Part shown: positions 34,471 through 48,502 of the stretch, in pieces
How positions within the stretch are numbered: position 1 is the stretch's first letter
Layout: every line of letters starts with the position of its first letter
Source: Rotaria macrura
Taxonomy: Eukaryota > Rotifera > Eurotatoria > Philodinida > Philodinidae
Assembly: GCA_900239685.1 (NCBI GenBank)
Contig: OENT01000194.1
Coordinates: 101,761 to 165,760, forward strand
DNA: 64,000 bases
Direction of reading: 5' to 3'
Notes under the pieces: generated by a model
The model's input: only the letters and a program-made list of their open reading frames with translations
Told to the model about the DNA's origin: nothing
The model's database searches: none
Position numbers and translations under genes: made by a program

Positions 34471-37041
34471 GGAATGGATCTCCTGGATACATATACTAAT
34501 GGTGACTTTGAAAGGTACACTTATAAATACTATTTACGCTTCGTGAAAAACTATTAAAAGTACTTAAAAGTAACTTTCGTGTGTTAGATATTTTACATGG
34601 CGTGAACGCACAATATTAAGTGAGAAAGAAAGTAAGTAAGAAACTATATCTTGCATGACTGCACACATGCTGTTCTTCGTATCACATTAATAAACCAATT
34701 AAGATAAATATTCATCAGTGTGATTCGAAAACATAACAGTATGTCACTTGTCATCAAGAAAAAACAACGATTTCTTTTTCTAAAATAACTCAAATAAATA
34801 TATATTTCGATCCCGATTTTATTATCATATTTCGTCGACTTATAACTGATAAGATTCATTTTCTCTCGCTGAAGTATTGAAAAATAAATCAAGAAACCCA
34901 CGATTAATATCTCTCTAATGATCTCTTCTCGACGAAATAGAAAATATTGACAGACAAAAAAATATTCAATAGATTAGTCAACAATCATTGAAAAGAATCA
35001 TTCGAAATCTATTCAACTAACTAAAATTTGTTAAAACAAACCTTCGCTTATGCGTTTAAATGAAAATCAAAGTAAATTGGTATAAGAATTCGTCGAAGTC
35101 ACAATGAAATTTGAAATTCGAATGAATATTGTCTTCAAGCTTCTTCTTCCGATTTTTTCGAACACAGATGAATACTTAAGTACATACAAACGATTTATTA
35201 TGTCGAAAAATATGCTTTTCATCAGGTTTTTTTCTTTTTTTTATCTGTTCGTTATTTTCTTATGTTAAATACCAGCGTAGTCTACACAACCACGACAAAA
35301 CAAACAAAGCTGAGTCATCGATCCCAGCATGTTGACTTGGGTAGTGTCAAATCTCAAAGTTGAATTCAGTTATTCAAACCATATTTAAGCTATTCAATAT
35401 TTTTGGTTCACTACTCACATATGAATATTTTCAATCATTCAAGTTGAGATAACTGCATACATGATCTTTAATTATTGAAAAATTTAATGTCTAAAATTTT
35501 AGTATTCCACAATTCAATAATTGAATGGTTCAATGAAACTTTCAGGATTGACATCAAGACTTTGCGCGGGATGAGTTGTTACGAACAAATATTCGTCCTA
35601 TACCACGTGGAGCCCTGTTTGGCACATGTGATCGATTTTACGCATTTCATCATTTTCACCTTGTTTCAACATCAAACAAATCAGCATTTCTACTCTTTAA
35701 AACTAGATCAATTTTTTATTTGATTTTAAACAAAAGTCACATTTTCATTTATTTTCTGACATAAAACTAAAATAGCTTTCGAAAAACTTTTTTACTTAAT
35801 CGAATCAATCACATTCACATGCCTCTCAATTCGATAATTAACTATTTTACTAGTGTTTTATTAAAAATCGATTTTAAATCAAACGAAATATTTTCTCATT
35901 TCAAAAATCGACTTCAACGAGTTGTCCTCTATTGAATACATTGGTTGCCAAATGAGTTAAATCCCACGTTCGTACTTTTCATCACTTAAGGAATAATATC
36001 TAGTTACTGGCAAAAAACCTATTTCAAACAAACTTTTCCTAAACAATAATTTCTCATGGATCTTTCCTTTTTAGCCTTATAAGTCACATATCAACCTCAC
36101 GGTGAGTCATCATTGCCTCTGAATTAGTAAACATTTTTCAGTTATTTTCTTCTCAATTAGAGTAAATGGTTAAACAATTAGTTTCATCTTTCCACCTTAC
36201 TTCGAAAGTGATTGCAAAAATCCCGTTACCTTTTCAGTGTAATGACACAGATTTTGATCTCTCAAGCGACTTAGCGGATTTTCGGACATGCTGAAATTTG
36301 ATCTCTTACTGATCTGTTATTTATATGAGGAAGTTTTTCTCACGGATTCCCAATATAGTTGCAATAGCTCGGTCGTGTTCAACATTTTAGTTCTGTTGTG
36401 AGTATGTGTCCTGAAAAACTGTTTTCCGCTATCGGTTTCTACAACTTGTCTCTCTCATGTTCACAACTATATTGAAGGATAGAAAAGTGCAGATGGTTAC
36501 AAATGCTATACTAGTTTTCCGTATTGATAACATATATGTTAGACTTAAAGCTTATAAATCGATTGTAGATTTATTGGTGGTTTTGTCAGTAGGAGTTTTT
36601 GCTGTTTATTTCGTTTCTGCGAAAAGTATCGTATAGATCAAAAAAAAGTATCAACCATGACACAGATCACAGTGATAAACAATGATTCTATTGTGTTTGG
36701 ATAATATCAATTAATATGAAAGTGAACCGATACAATTTATTCGGGATATTTTATGAATATTAATTCAATACAAATATACAAATTCATGCTTCGGAATAGA
36801 AATATTCATCAGCTCCATGAAACTATTATCTGTTCCAGGAGTCAAGGCACTCGGTTGTTTTTGAATTAGTTTTCATAGGAACAAGATAGAAACCTGCGGT
36901 TTTCATATTCTGATAGCTAAGACACAGACGCATATTTTCATTAACGATATCTTTTCTAAAAAACATCTGAAGACCGGTTTTCTAGAGTGCATTTGAAAAA
37001 TCGTGCTGGATTTCTGAAACCTACTATAGGAGTTTATTAAT

Positions 37042-37509
37042 TTGTTTACATTTGCGCAATCATCATCAAAAACTGGATCGACTCATGTTTATTCTGAATC
37101 TTTCCACGAACGCTTTTTTACGTCCAAAAACTCACCCCACACCCACTCTGACCCCCGATTCGATCATTTCCGCCATCGCATCCTGCAGGAAGCGAGAAAT
37201 TTTCGGTTAACTACTATCAGGTTCTTGCGACTTTTCTGTCCGAAACGGTTTTGGAAAATGCCGAAAATAGATGCAGTGCTCAGGCCAAAAAATCATTGTA
37301 TCAGGAAAGTGAAGTTTTCGAACATTTCTCCCAGTGAAATACTTAGCAAGAGCTTTGCCCGATCCGAACGGATAAACCCACAGAAAATTCGCGTTTCCTA
37401 CGATTTATTACAAGTATTTATTAAAATTCTTCCAACGCTCCAAATCCCACTCAAAGAAGATCTTCTAAAATCATTGATGTTTTTCCTTTGTATTGATGAG
37501 TCTTTTTGA
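37042..37509 (+). other. unassigned long open frame
   Basis: Open for 155 codons in AT-rich DNA where stops are frequent, and richer in G+C than its surroundings. It begins at TTG, with no ATG before residue 72. The product would be basic, with no signal peptide, membrane segment or motif I recognise. It could be an internal exon, a relic, or chance. Confidence 0.25.
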
Positions 37510-39561
37510 GACTGCTTATAGTGGCAAGAAAACTAAAGATCGTTAATGATCTTTTCTTCGAGCTCATTCATTCACGTGGTTGGGACTTTTTGTTGCTCAC
37601 AGATATAGAATGAATGTGCAAGACTATCTTTCCAATTCAATCCTTAGTTCATGCTTGTCTTCATAGTTAATTCAAAATTTGAAAAGCGTTCAGCTGAAAG
37701 CTGTTGAAATCTTTCTTTGGAGAAATTGCGACTTTATAAGAGAATCCTTTTCTGAAATATTTGAAGTTCCACGTTGAAAGTTAATTTTCTCCCAATGAGT
37801 CTCTCTGTGAATTCCGAATTTTTTCGAAAAAAACTTAAAAAATTCACTGTTAGATCTTGGAAGTCTTACTTTCTATGTCGAAGATCATGATGAATCTCAA
37901 CGAGATGGGGTTTAAGATGTCTTCTGTCTCTGTGCATAGAAAATTATGAAGAAAAACGACTGTGTAAAAATGCTATCTTCTGAATGATTAAGAAACTTTG
38001 TGATAACGTTTGTGGGTTTCTATGACTTTTTTTATCTTGAGTTGCTCTTGAGATCGTTCAAGAAACCTCAGAATACCTCTTGAAGTATTTCTCATTAGTA
38101 ATTAAAACAGAAATCATTTTTGCGAGGTCTACATCATTCGTTCTGTTATTGAATTAGGGATCCAATTCGTCCGGTGATTGAAATAAGTAGAGCTGAGTCG
38201 GAAACGATTGGGTCTTGGTCGTACTCTTGTCATCGGAAAAGCATTATTTTTCGTGGCTCAGGAACCTCTTTGAGACCTCATGACTGTATCCGTGCGTGTG
38301 TTTTGGTGACGAAAATTAGAGGGAAGCGCGTTGGAATCGTTTATAGGAACCGATTTACAGATCCCACTTCTATCATTTCTCTGGAAAAGCACTGCATCCT
38401 GCCGTAAATCCTTGATCTGGACAAAAGTGATAGAAAGATTTTGTATCCTAATCGAACCGAACGAAACTTCACATTCATTTACTTGTTAGATCGATTGAGA
38501 CACTTATTTTCTCAGGATAGATTATCTGTTTTATATACAGTTTCAAAAGTCACAGCGACATACGTCTGAAAATCAGGAGTTTCGATAAAATTCAGGATAT
38601 TTTTATCTTATCATAGTACTATACTGCGCAGGATGAAATCTGCACTGAGTATATCAATCAATGAAAATTCATTGGAATTACTAGATTATAGTTTCGTTGA
38701 ATACACGCTTCGAGTTCTGCCTTTTCATTCTTGCTCTCGATCTCTTATTATGCATTGTGTAATCGTTTCCTATGGCACGTGCAATCACGGATAGGGTACC
38801 TGTTACTATTGGAGCCTCATTTGTTTACAGCCGAAGTTGTAGTTTTAGCAGGAAAATATGCCAACAAAGAAATAAGAAAAATTCATATTCTCGCACTTTT
38901 GAAGATTCTGTACTGATCTTTTCGGAACTCGAACCATTTCCAAGTATCAAACCTTATTCCTCCACATCTATTTAATAAGCGAAGAAAAGAATATACAAGA
39001 AAACTTAAGTAAACCGACTAAAATGTTAAAGTTAAGGAATCATACAAAATTGAATACAGCTAGGCACGGTCGCAAACCGTATGATATAGATATCACTGAA
39101 GTACTGGTAGTATTCAATTTAATGATAAAACAGCTATTTTCAAAAATCATTTAATTCGAAATAATTGAAATTTAAACTGATTACAAGAAAAAATATGTAC
39201 AAATTTAGTAAGTTTTAGTACCATCTTTCTTTTTACAGAAAACACTCGATAAATGTTCCCATAAAATTTTAAAGAAACGTTCAGTATAACAAACTAAAAC
39301 TTCAAGATGCTGTATACATGGTCTTAAAGAGATAAATCTTGAAAAATAAGGAGACTCTTGTCGAAAATACGTTGACAAGTCAATAGGGAGTCTCCAAAGA
39401 AGTTTGAAATTCCAATGGTCTCATCGTAAAGTCTCGTAATTAATTAAAATTTCGAGAGAATCACTAGAGACTACCGGAGGCGTTCCTGGAAATGACGAAA
39501 TAGAAGGAAAGCCGAAAGTCCCCCCATGAGTCTCGAAGGACGTCTTTGGAATATATCGAGA

Positions 39562-41079
39562 AGAGCCGAAATCCTCTCAACACTTTCTTCCCCACTTCTA
39601 AAAATATATCGGAAAAACAAATTGTAAATGAAACCGTTATTCATTTTTAACATCGTACTTGTGTAGGTGAAAAATTATTTCGGATCATACCTAAGTCATC
39701 ACAGAGATAACTCTTCGTTTCCCTGCTGACAGTGCGCATTTCATCCAGTGGGACTTGTTTGCTGAATGTCTAAGGTGTGCAAAGAATTCGTGATAAACGA
39801 CTGATTTTTCGGGAAAAAATAGATTTTGGTTCATACAAACTCAAACAAAACTTAAAACGATGACGAAAAAGTGAAAAGCCCCAGCTATACCACCTATCCA
39901 TTCTTTATAAATTCCCATGCGACCTGTAAACCCGCATACAAGTACCCGAGGATTTTTCGTGTCGAATACCTGCAGATTTTCGATTAGCGTTGTAGTATTC
40001 CTGTGAGGCCTCCAATCCACCTGCACTCTAAAGAACATATCTGTTTGCTACGTAACAATAAAATGACATAGAGAATTAGACATACAGAAAATACGGCGTT
40101 TCAAACAGCGACATGCATACACTTTACATGTACAAATCCGTGGTTGAAAGAGTCTATGCAAAATTTTGTCCCTGAAAAATCTTTGATCGTAACTATCAAA
40201 TAAATGAAATCATAAACATAAAATAGCATCGAATTTGAGAGGACGAATTTCATCTTATGTGACTTGTTTTCATGAGTATGACAATGGTATCGACTAAAGT
40301 CACTTCACTTCATCAGGAGGTAACACTACTCTTTTTCATAGTTGTTTTTTATTTAATTTAATTGTGATACATACAACGTTTTCATCGCGAAAATATGCCT
40401 GTGAATCAGAATCCAGAATATTCAAGGAAAAAAATGGTTACAAACATTGATTGCTTGCTTGCTGAAGGGGAACGAACGGACAATTCCTCGATAAGTGTAT
40501 TTTTGAAAACTTTCGCTCGTAATTCGGACATAGGTTGTTCACATGATAAATGATCCTTGTTGGCACTTCGACATATTCAAATCAGACCGTTTTCGTTGTA
40601 TCTACACGACATCAAAGATCTCCAATCATATATATAGTTTTCTGATGACACTATCCAAGTGAATAGTGGCTTGTCGATTTTTCGAGAAAAGATGTTATTG
40701 TCTCTTCTAGGTAAATAAGTGTTTTATTTTGACGAAATCATGAAAAATAGTTTTGAATACGTTGGAACAATATTTTCTCGCTTGTGTGACGTTCTATAGT
40801 ATCTTGAATTGTTTTAGATTTTTTTATTCGGTTTCAATATGATAATTGCCTCTTGATTAGAATGAAACTGGTATTCTATGAGGTTCAAATAATTTTCACT
40901 CATTATTACTTATACGGAACAATTAATTAGAAAGAATAGTTATATTTCGTCTTTGAAAAACCCACCGATCGTTTCCATACGATACTGGCTTGGTTGGATA
41001 GATGTCAAACCATTGGTGGAGAAAAGAGACTACAAAATGGAGCGTTTTTTCATTGGTTAAAATTCCAAAAATCAGTAAA
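39562..41079 (+). repeat. 1.5-kb direct duplication, copy 2
   Basis: Second copy of 30024-31552, ending about 380 bases before the H3.3 start codon. The donor-like GTAAGT of copy 1 reads TTAAGT here, and the frame matching 31123-30878 meets a stop, so any gene fragment is more decayed in this copy. Confidence 0.85.
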
Positions 41080-41458
41080 CTGCCTATGTACATACTATGA
41101 CAGGCGCTATACTAAAAATGTAGGCCACATAGCTCAATTGATTTGTGGTTGGTTGATTGTCAGAACCAATAGTTAGGTGTGAGATATTATTTATTTATTT
41201 ATTTATCGTTAACTTCTATGTGCACAATGTAGAGTGTTTTCTTTCTCATCGATTGATTTTGTGTATTAACTTCGAATAAGTGATTCGTTTTAAACGTTCA
41301 TAAGTTTGTTTTTCGATGCTGCAATATTAACTGTTTCATTCATTCGGTTTTAGATTATACTCGCTTGTCATCATTGTTGATAATTATTAAACGTTTGTTA
41401 TTAAATAGTTGGTTTTGATTCATTCTTCATTTCATTTTTTTTCTTTTTTTTAGCATAA
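41080..41458 (+). promoter_or_regulatory. presumed H3.3 promoter and 5' UTR with a leader intron
   Basis: The ATG is preceded within six bases by a long pyrimidine tract and TTTTTTTAG (41443-41453), a strong acceptor, so the 5' UTR is probably spliced. The stretch between the duplicated repeat and the gene is the only room for a proximal promoter. No TATA box is convincing. Confidence 0.4.
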
Positions 41459-43107
<1,649 letters not shown>

Positions 43108-43464
43108 GAGAATAATTCAATAACTATGTGTAAAAAAATGTATCATTCACTTTTTTTTTGTTTCACATCGATTATTGATTTATTTCCTATTCTTATTTTC
43201 TTTTCTCAGGATGACACACTTAGTTTTGATGAACGCACTATGTGCTGAGTCAAAGATTTCCTATTGTTTTCTTTGGAAAAAAAAGCACTCCAAGAAAATC
43301 ATAAATAATCATCTATGCCCTTTCTTCTTTACATGTCAAATGAACATCGATTTTGCTTTTCTTTTTCGTTCATTTATCTTGTGTTTGTCTAGAATTTTCT
43401 TCTACATGTGGATAGTGACGTGCATAAACGAAAACAAAAATCGTATCGCACGGTTTTGAAATGA

Positions 43465-43470
43465 AATAAA
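43465..43470 (+). terminator. polyadenylation signal of H3.3
   Basis: AATAAA about 360 bases after the H3.3 stop codon, the first good candidate on the plus strand. Confidence 0.5.
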
Positions 43471-44523
43471 CATTTATCGTTTTCTGGTAGCATATCAAGA
43501 TTTAACAAAAAAATAGAAAAATGTGTTTTCGGCATCACTTTAATAACAATTATAGGAAAAAGATGAATGATCAGTTGTATTCAATAAATTTTGCTTATTG
43601 TCAACAACCATTGCAGACATAGTTGTTTGAAATAAAGAATGTCATAGACGAAGATGAATGATGATGCAAAATCCATAGACATTGAAAAATATTCTTGTGA
43701 TTATCACTTCATAATATGCTATTTGATTAGCTTGAATTCTCGGAACAAAATTGGCCGTATGGTATGAGATAATAAACCGGTAGATTATATTCAATATTTT
43801 ATATTCTTTTCTCTTAGTATCTTATAAATCATGAGAATATTTAACAATAATAAAATACTTCTATTCAACTTTTTAGAGTACCCATAGTGAAAACTGAAAG
43901 ATTTTAAGAACAAATCGCTTCTTATCTTTTGATTCTTGCAATGAAGAAGCAGTGGTCCACTGTATACATAACAACAGCCTAATGATTATTTCAATTACCT
44001 TAAGTGAATATATATCTATTTTATTTAGAATCAGTCAACGGTAATCGAATAATTGAAGAGAAAAATTCTTGTTTTTTTAATCATTAATCAAAGTATGTAG
44101 TGCAGAGTGTGGTTCGAAAACAAGTTCGACTGACGAAGGACATGATCAATGAAAACCTATAATCTAGTAGATTCAACTCATTTTCGGAGTCAATCTATTG
44201 TAATTTTATACACATTATATAACTATGAGTCTACAGGCATCGAATGGATGATTATTTTTTGATTGATAAACTCAGTTTCTTTTTCAATTTAAATAGATGA
44301 GATTTCCAGTTTCATTATTTATTGAAAAATATTCGAAATCAAGATTCACTACCCACATTGGGAATATTAGACCACTGTCATTAGTTATAAGTTTCACTTT
44401 GAATTTCATATTTGCACAGAATTTAACTGTTGAAAAAAGCTCTTTTTTTCAAAGTATTACTTTACAAAAGTACGTCATGTATCTAAAAGTTTCTCCACCC
44501 AGGTCGAAGGAAACGCCTCGTAT

Positions 44524-44698
44524 ATCGGTCGCAGCATTACGGACCGTATCATCATTAAAATAGATCGTTTTACGGTCGTGTACCATGACAATGCTGTCCC
44601 GTATTACTGTGCTCCTAACGGCACCGCATTGTCAGAGTGTACGACAGTAAAACGGCCTGTTTTCATAATAGGTACAGTCCGTAATGCTGCGCCCGATC
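44524..44698. repeat. long imperfect hairpin (fold-back element)
   Basis: The arm 44524-44594 pairs with 44626-44698 around a loop of about 31 bases. Shared blocks include CGCAGCATTACGGAC, CGTTTTAC and TGACAATGC. It is more GC-rich than its surroundings, so it looks inserted. There is no coding capacity; the opposing short frames over it are palindrome by-products. Confidence 0.65.
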
Positions 44699-45339
44699 TA
44701 CTACCCGTATCGTTCGACAATGTACAAGAAAAAAAATTTTTACTTTCGATTACTTTCAGAAAATATTTATGATTCATTTGTCCTTGATACAGAAAAAAAA
44801 AGTAATGCGATGAGCCCATCTGTATTGACTCGTCGGTAAAACTGCACTAATTCGGTTCTCTTTTAAAATTAATTGACCATATCGATTTCTTACTTCGTGA
44901 TTGTCACGTATTTTTTACTGAAATCAATATTCGATCTAATGAGAAAAAAAACACGATTAACAATAATTCGATACGAAGGCGTTAATTTGCTTCTGATGTA
45001 TTTGGTCATTGTCTGTCAGAATCAACTTTTCTAAATTCAATACTTCTTTCCATCGAATTAGTCACTGATTTCTTTTCATACATATGCTTTATGTTTTCAT
45101 TAAGCTGTTCTATTCCTGAAAGAGTATTTACGCAGTTATTTTCTATAGTTTATAACATTTTGTATGTTTCCTAAAAACAATCAAAATCTATCACAGTATA
45201 ATACATAGATATTCTACTTTGCATTGGCAAAAGGCAAGATAGTATGTATTGAAAACGACAAGAGAACAACTGTCGAATTAAAAGATAATTATTAACTTGA
45301 TCAGAAAGAAAAAAAGTTTCTTTTATTTTGATCAACAAA

Positions 45340-45540
45340 ATGAAATATACATATGACGACAGTAACAATTTAAGAAGTCATAAATCGATCAAGAGCAAAG
45401 AAAAATATAGACATAGTTGTGACTGTACACATTCTACAAGTACAAAACAAATATTTAGAAGGTCAGAAAACAGTGTTGCAATTGTGTTCGTCATTCTTTT
45501 GTACTTACTGTCTATCTGCTCAATGTTTCGGAACTTTTGA
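45340..45540 (+). CDS. possible small tail-anchored membrane protein
   Basis: The 66-codon frame begins with ATG, is polar and basic for about 45 residues, then has NSVAIVFVILLYLLSICSMF, a good membrane helix, and stops three residues later. That is the pattern of a C-tail-anchored protein. There is no family similarity, and the frame is short enough to be chance. Confidence 0.25.
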   Translation: MKYTYDDSNNLRSHKSIKSKEKYRHSCDCTHSTSTKQIFRRSENSVAIVFVILLYLLSICSMFRNF

Positions 45541-47659
45541 TTACAGAATTATTTATCGGGAAAAACGATTAGCTCATCAACGAAGTTATTATGAACACTA
45601 AAAAATAAAATAACATGAATATTATTTAACAACGATATATTTATATTCGACATTGTTTCTCTAGTTGTTTTCGTATCCATCTATAGAATCATGTTAATCG
45701 AGTTAGTAGTTTGTTACTTAGTCGGATCTTATAATATCACCCGATATAGATATTAATAGTAGAAAATATTGATTCTTATATGATGCTTTATATATATTAT
45801 AATTTTGTAAACAAAGAAATATAAGAATAAAGAACAATATTCGTAGAACAAATTGGCGGTTTTCTATCAATTACTTGTCAATGTCATTCAGAGAAGGTTT
45901 ATGTTTTGATGGGGGTGAATGATAAAAATAAACTCTAGATGCTACGAGTAAAATAGGAAAAAAACAAAGCTATGTATAAGAATAGATATTGTCGGGAAAA
46001 AGAATCATAGCTCGAAAACAGTTGAAAGATAGGTTTTCAGCACTTATTATTACAAATTATATTATTGTTTACAATAATTGTTTAGAACGTTGTATCGAAT
46101 AAATCTTTACGAGAAGTCTGTCACTTAATACTATTTGACATTTGCAACTAATATAATTATCACAATCGTACGCTATTTGTTTTTCTACCTAATATGGGCA
46201 ACAATTTTTTGAAGTCTCATCAAAATCACAGTTTAATTTAGAAATAAATATTTTGCTATCAATTCATTATCGGCAGATATTCGAAAAAGGTATCTTTAAA
46301 ATTAGCAGTTGTTTTAACACATCAAACCATATTTTTATATTTGAAAACTGTTTGCTATTTCCTTATGGATATCATTATTTATTTATATAGAACATCGTTT
46401 ATTTGATTGCAGAGAATTTTGAAGAATTTGTTTTTACAGAGCATCACGATGCATTCAATCGAATCAATTCTGAATGTAATATCAACTAGAATATTCAAGT
46501 TCAAAATTGTTAGATTTGAAAAATTTCATTGCACTACATAATCGTGTTGGTTCAACTTCAATTAAGGAATTTAACTACTGGGTCAATGAGTATGACATGG
46601 AAAATTAAAAAAAAAATTCTGTTACTCTATATTCAAAAAAGAAATTGCTATAAAACCTCTGATTTCATGGTTCGTTGACTTAATCTTTCACAGATACAAA
46701 AACAAAGCCATCAGAGTGAAGAAGTTTTCTAGTAATTATATTGTCAACACTTAAAAGACCATAGTTTTCTGAAGAAATCCAGTATTCAATAGTGTACGCA
46801 AGGCGACAAAAAGCAACGATCTTATTTAGAACATTTTTCACAATGTTACACATTAGTGGAACATTTAAAAATTTGTCTATAATTCTGATGTTAAAGTGAG
46901 TGTCTATTGATATAACGTATCTGAAGACGAGAGTTAAAAATGTGTCCACTAAAAATGACTGCCGGTCGTTCAAAGCAATAGAAGATAGTCGATGTCATAA
47001 AAAACGATTCGATATTTCTAGATAATATTTTTAATTATTTGGAAAATTTTGAAATTCCTAGGATAAACTAATACGAATTGATATTATTCAATTTCCTAAT
47101 TGATGGAAATTTTAAGATAGTTACCTGTAGGATACATCGTGAGATAGCAGAGCCAGAAAACGAACATCTTTGATTCTAATTGGATAACCTATTAAATGTG
47201 TTGAGTTGTTATCGATTATCTACGTAGTCATAGTTTGAGATGTAAAAACAAAAGAAGTGAATAATTCAATTCTTTTTCTAATTTAACTAGAAAAAGAGTT
47301 TTTGTTTATGTGATATATTTGAATGACTGTAATAGTTCTTCAATGTCTATTAACAATGATAAAAAACTGCGAGAATATTTCATATTACTGGATTTTGATA
47401 CTATTTTATGCAATACAGAAAAAAAAAGACACATAGAAATGATTTACAAAATAGGACACATCTAAATTGTACTTAAACGAATCTAATTGTTTCACCATAG
47501 ACAAGTTTGTAACTGTTGATAAAGAAGGAGTTCAGATGATTTTTCTACTTCGATATGTATATTTATTTTTGAAAATTACAACGTATCTGACAATAACAAT
47601 CAAAGGATGCAATAGATGATATAGATTTTCCTAGATTTGGTTTTGTTTAATATCAATTA

Positions 47660-48196
47660 TCAACGTTTTTCATAATAATCGATCAATTTATTGAAAAATA
47701 GCTGTGAAAAATCTTGTCGATTGATATTATCTATTGCTCGTCTAGTTCGTTGATTAAATTTTGGACAATCTTGTTCGATAATAGTCATTATTAATGATGT
47801 GTATTTTCTGCCGAATATACTTAAAATTTCTTCAATTCTTTTTTCATTATGAGCCATACTAATAGAAAAATCGAAAGGGCATTAGATTCGATTGAGTGGT
47901 ATTCAATAACATGAAATCTCACCTACAAATATACCCAAGATATGAATAGGACGGCCGAGAAGATTGTCGATGAATGCGTGAATGAGAATTAAGAAATCGA
48001 CTCATTTCAGGAAATGGATGATGACCTGTTTCCCATTTACTATTTTGCATAGGACGAATTTAATTCAACATGAAACATAAAATCTTCGAATAACTTACTG
48101 ATCTATATCTAAATTCACTGGTTGACTGTCAATTTTTGTGCAACTAAACAGTAGACAACATGTAACAACCGATATGAAATAAACAATCGAATTCAT
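47660..48196 (-). CDS. small secreted protein with neuropeptide-like cassette
   Basis: Three exons (48196-48099, 48039-47923 and 47858-47660), all GT-AG and in frame, give 137 residues. Residues 1-24 are a strong signal peptide (MNSIVYFISVVTCCLLFS then CTKIDSQ), so the product enters the secretory route. Residues 78-90 read KR-IEEILSIF-GRK: a dibasic site, eight residues, then Gly followed by basic residues. This is the classical layout for prohormone convertase cleavage and C-terminal amidation, predicting IEEILSIF-amide. Other basic sites (RR at 111-112, terminal KR) and two cysteines (71 and 103) lie outside it. I do not recognise the family; it could instead be a folded secreted protein with one disulfide. 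A peptide-receptor gene lies 307 bases upstream on the same strand. Confidence 0.7.
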
Positions 48197-48502
48197 AGTA
48201 TCTTTTGTCAAGTGTTAAGACTGATGTGCTTTTAGTGAAATATGCTATTGATAGATCGATTGCGTACTCATATATATATATATATATGTACTATAGAGAT
48301 GAAAAAAAACAATGCTCGTCAATGGGACATGGCTGTCAGTGGGCGTTATTACAAACAGATATATCGATAGAATGTCAGCCATTTTGTTAAGCGTGGGTGT
48401 CTGTTTATTCGTTTATTGAGATTCTAGAACAATTAGAGTTGTGCTTTTCTTTCTCATTGATTTTGTAATTGTCTGTATTATATCTTTAAAGGTTTTTTCT
48501 TG

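Larger units (their letters stand above)
32957..39561. other. gene-poor region with fold-back elements
   Basis: Holds two inverted-repeat elements (33656-33836 and 34198-34470) and a second copy of a short dispersed repeat (33571-33622). The plus-strand frame 37042-37509 is open for 155 codons with no ATG at its head and no recognised family. The rest shows nothing I can assign. Confidence 0.4.
43108..47659. other. intergenic region after H3.3
   Basis: Starts with the H3.3 3' UTR, which contains the accidental frame 43175-43459. A hairpin element lies at 44524-44698. Two frames are possible but unproven small genes: 45340-45540 (+), 66 residues ending in a hydrophobic helix, and 46680-46973 (-), 97 codons with no ATG start. 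Confidence 0.4.

Noticed and set aside
34057-34520. Overlapping minus-strand frames of 90 and 133 codons
   Set aside because: They lie over an imperfect fold-back and share repeated words; no protein family is recognisable.
30024-41079. The two 1.5-kb direct repeats as the ends of an LTR retrotransposon
   Set aside because: The 8 kb between them shows no capsid, protease, reverse transcriptase or integrase similarity, and the repeat borders fade out without clear terminal signals or a primer site. A segmental duplication is the simpler reading.
43175-43459. 94-codon plus-strand frame
   Set aside because: It lies within the H3.3 3' UTR, before the AATAAA signal, and is composed of Phe-rich random-looking sequence.
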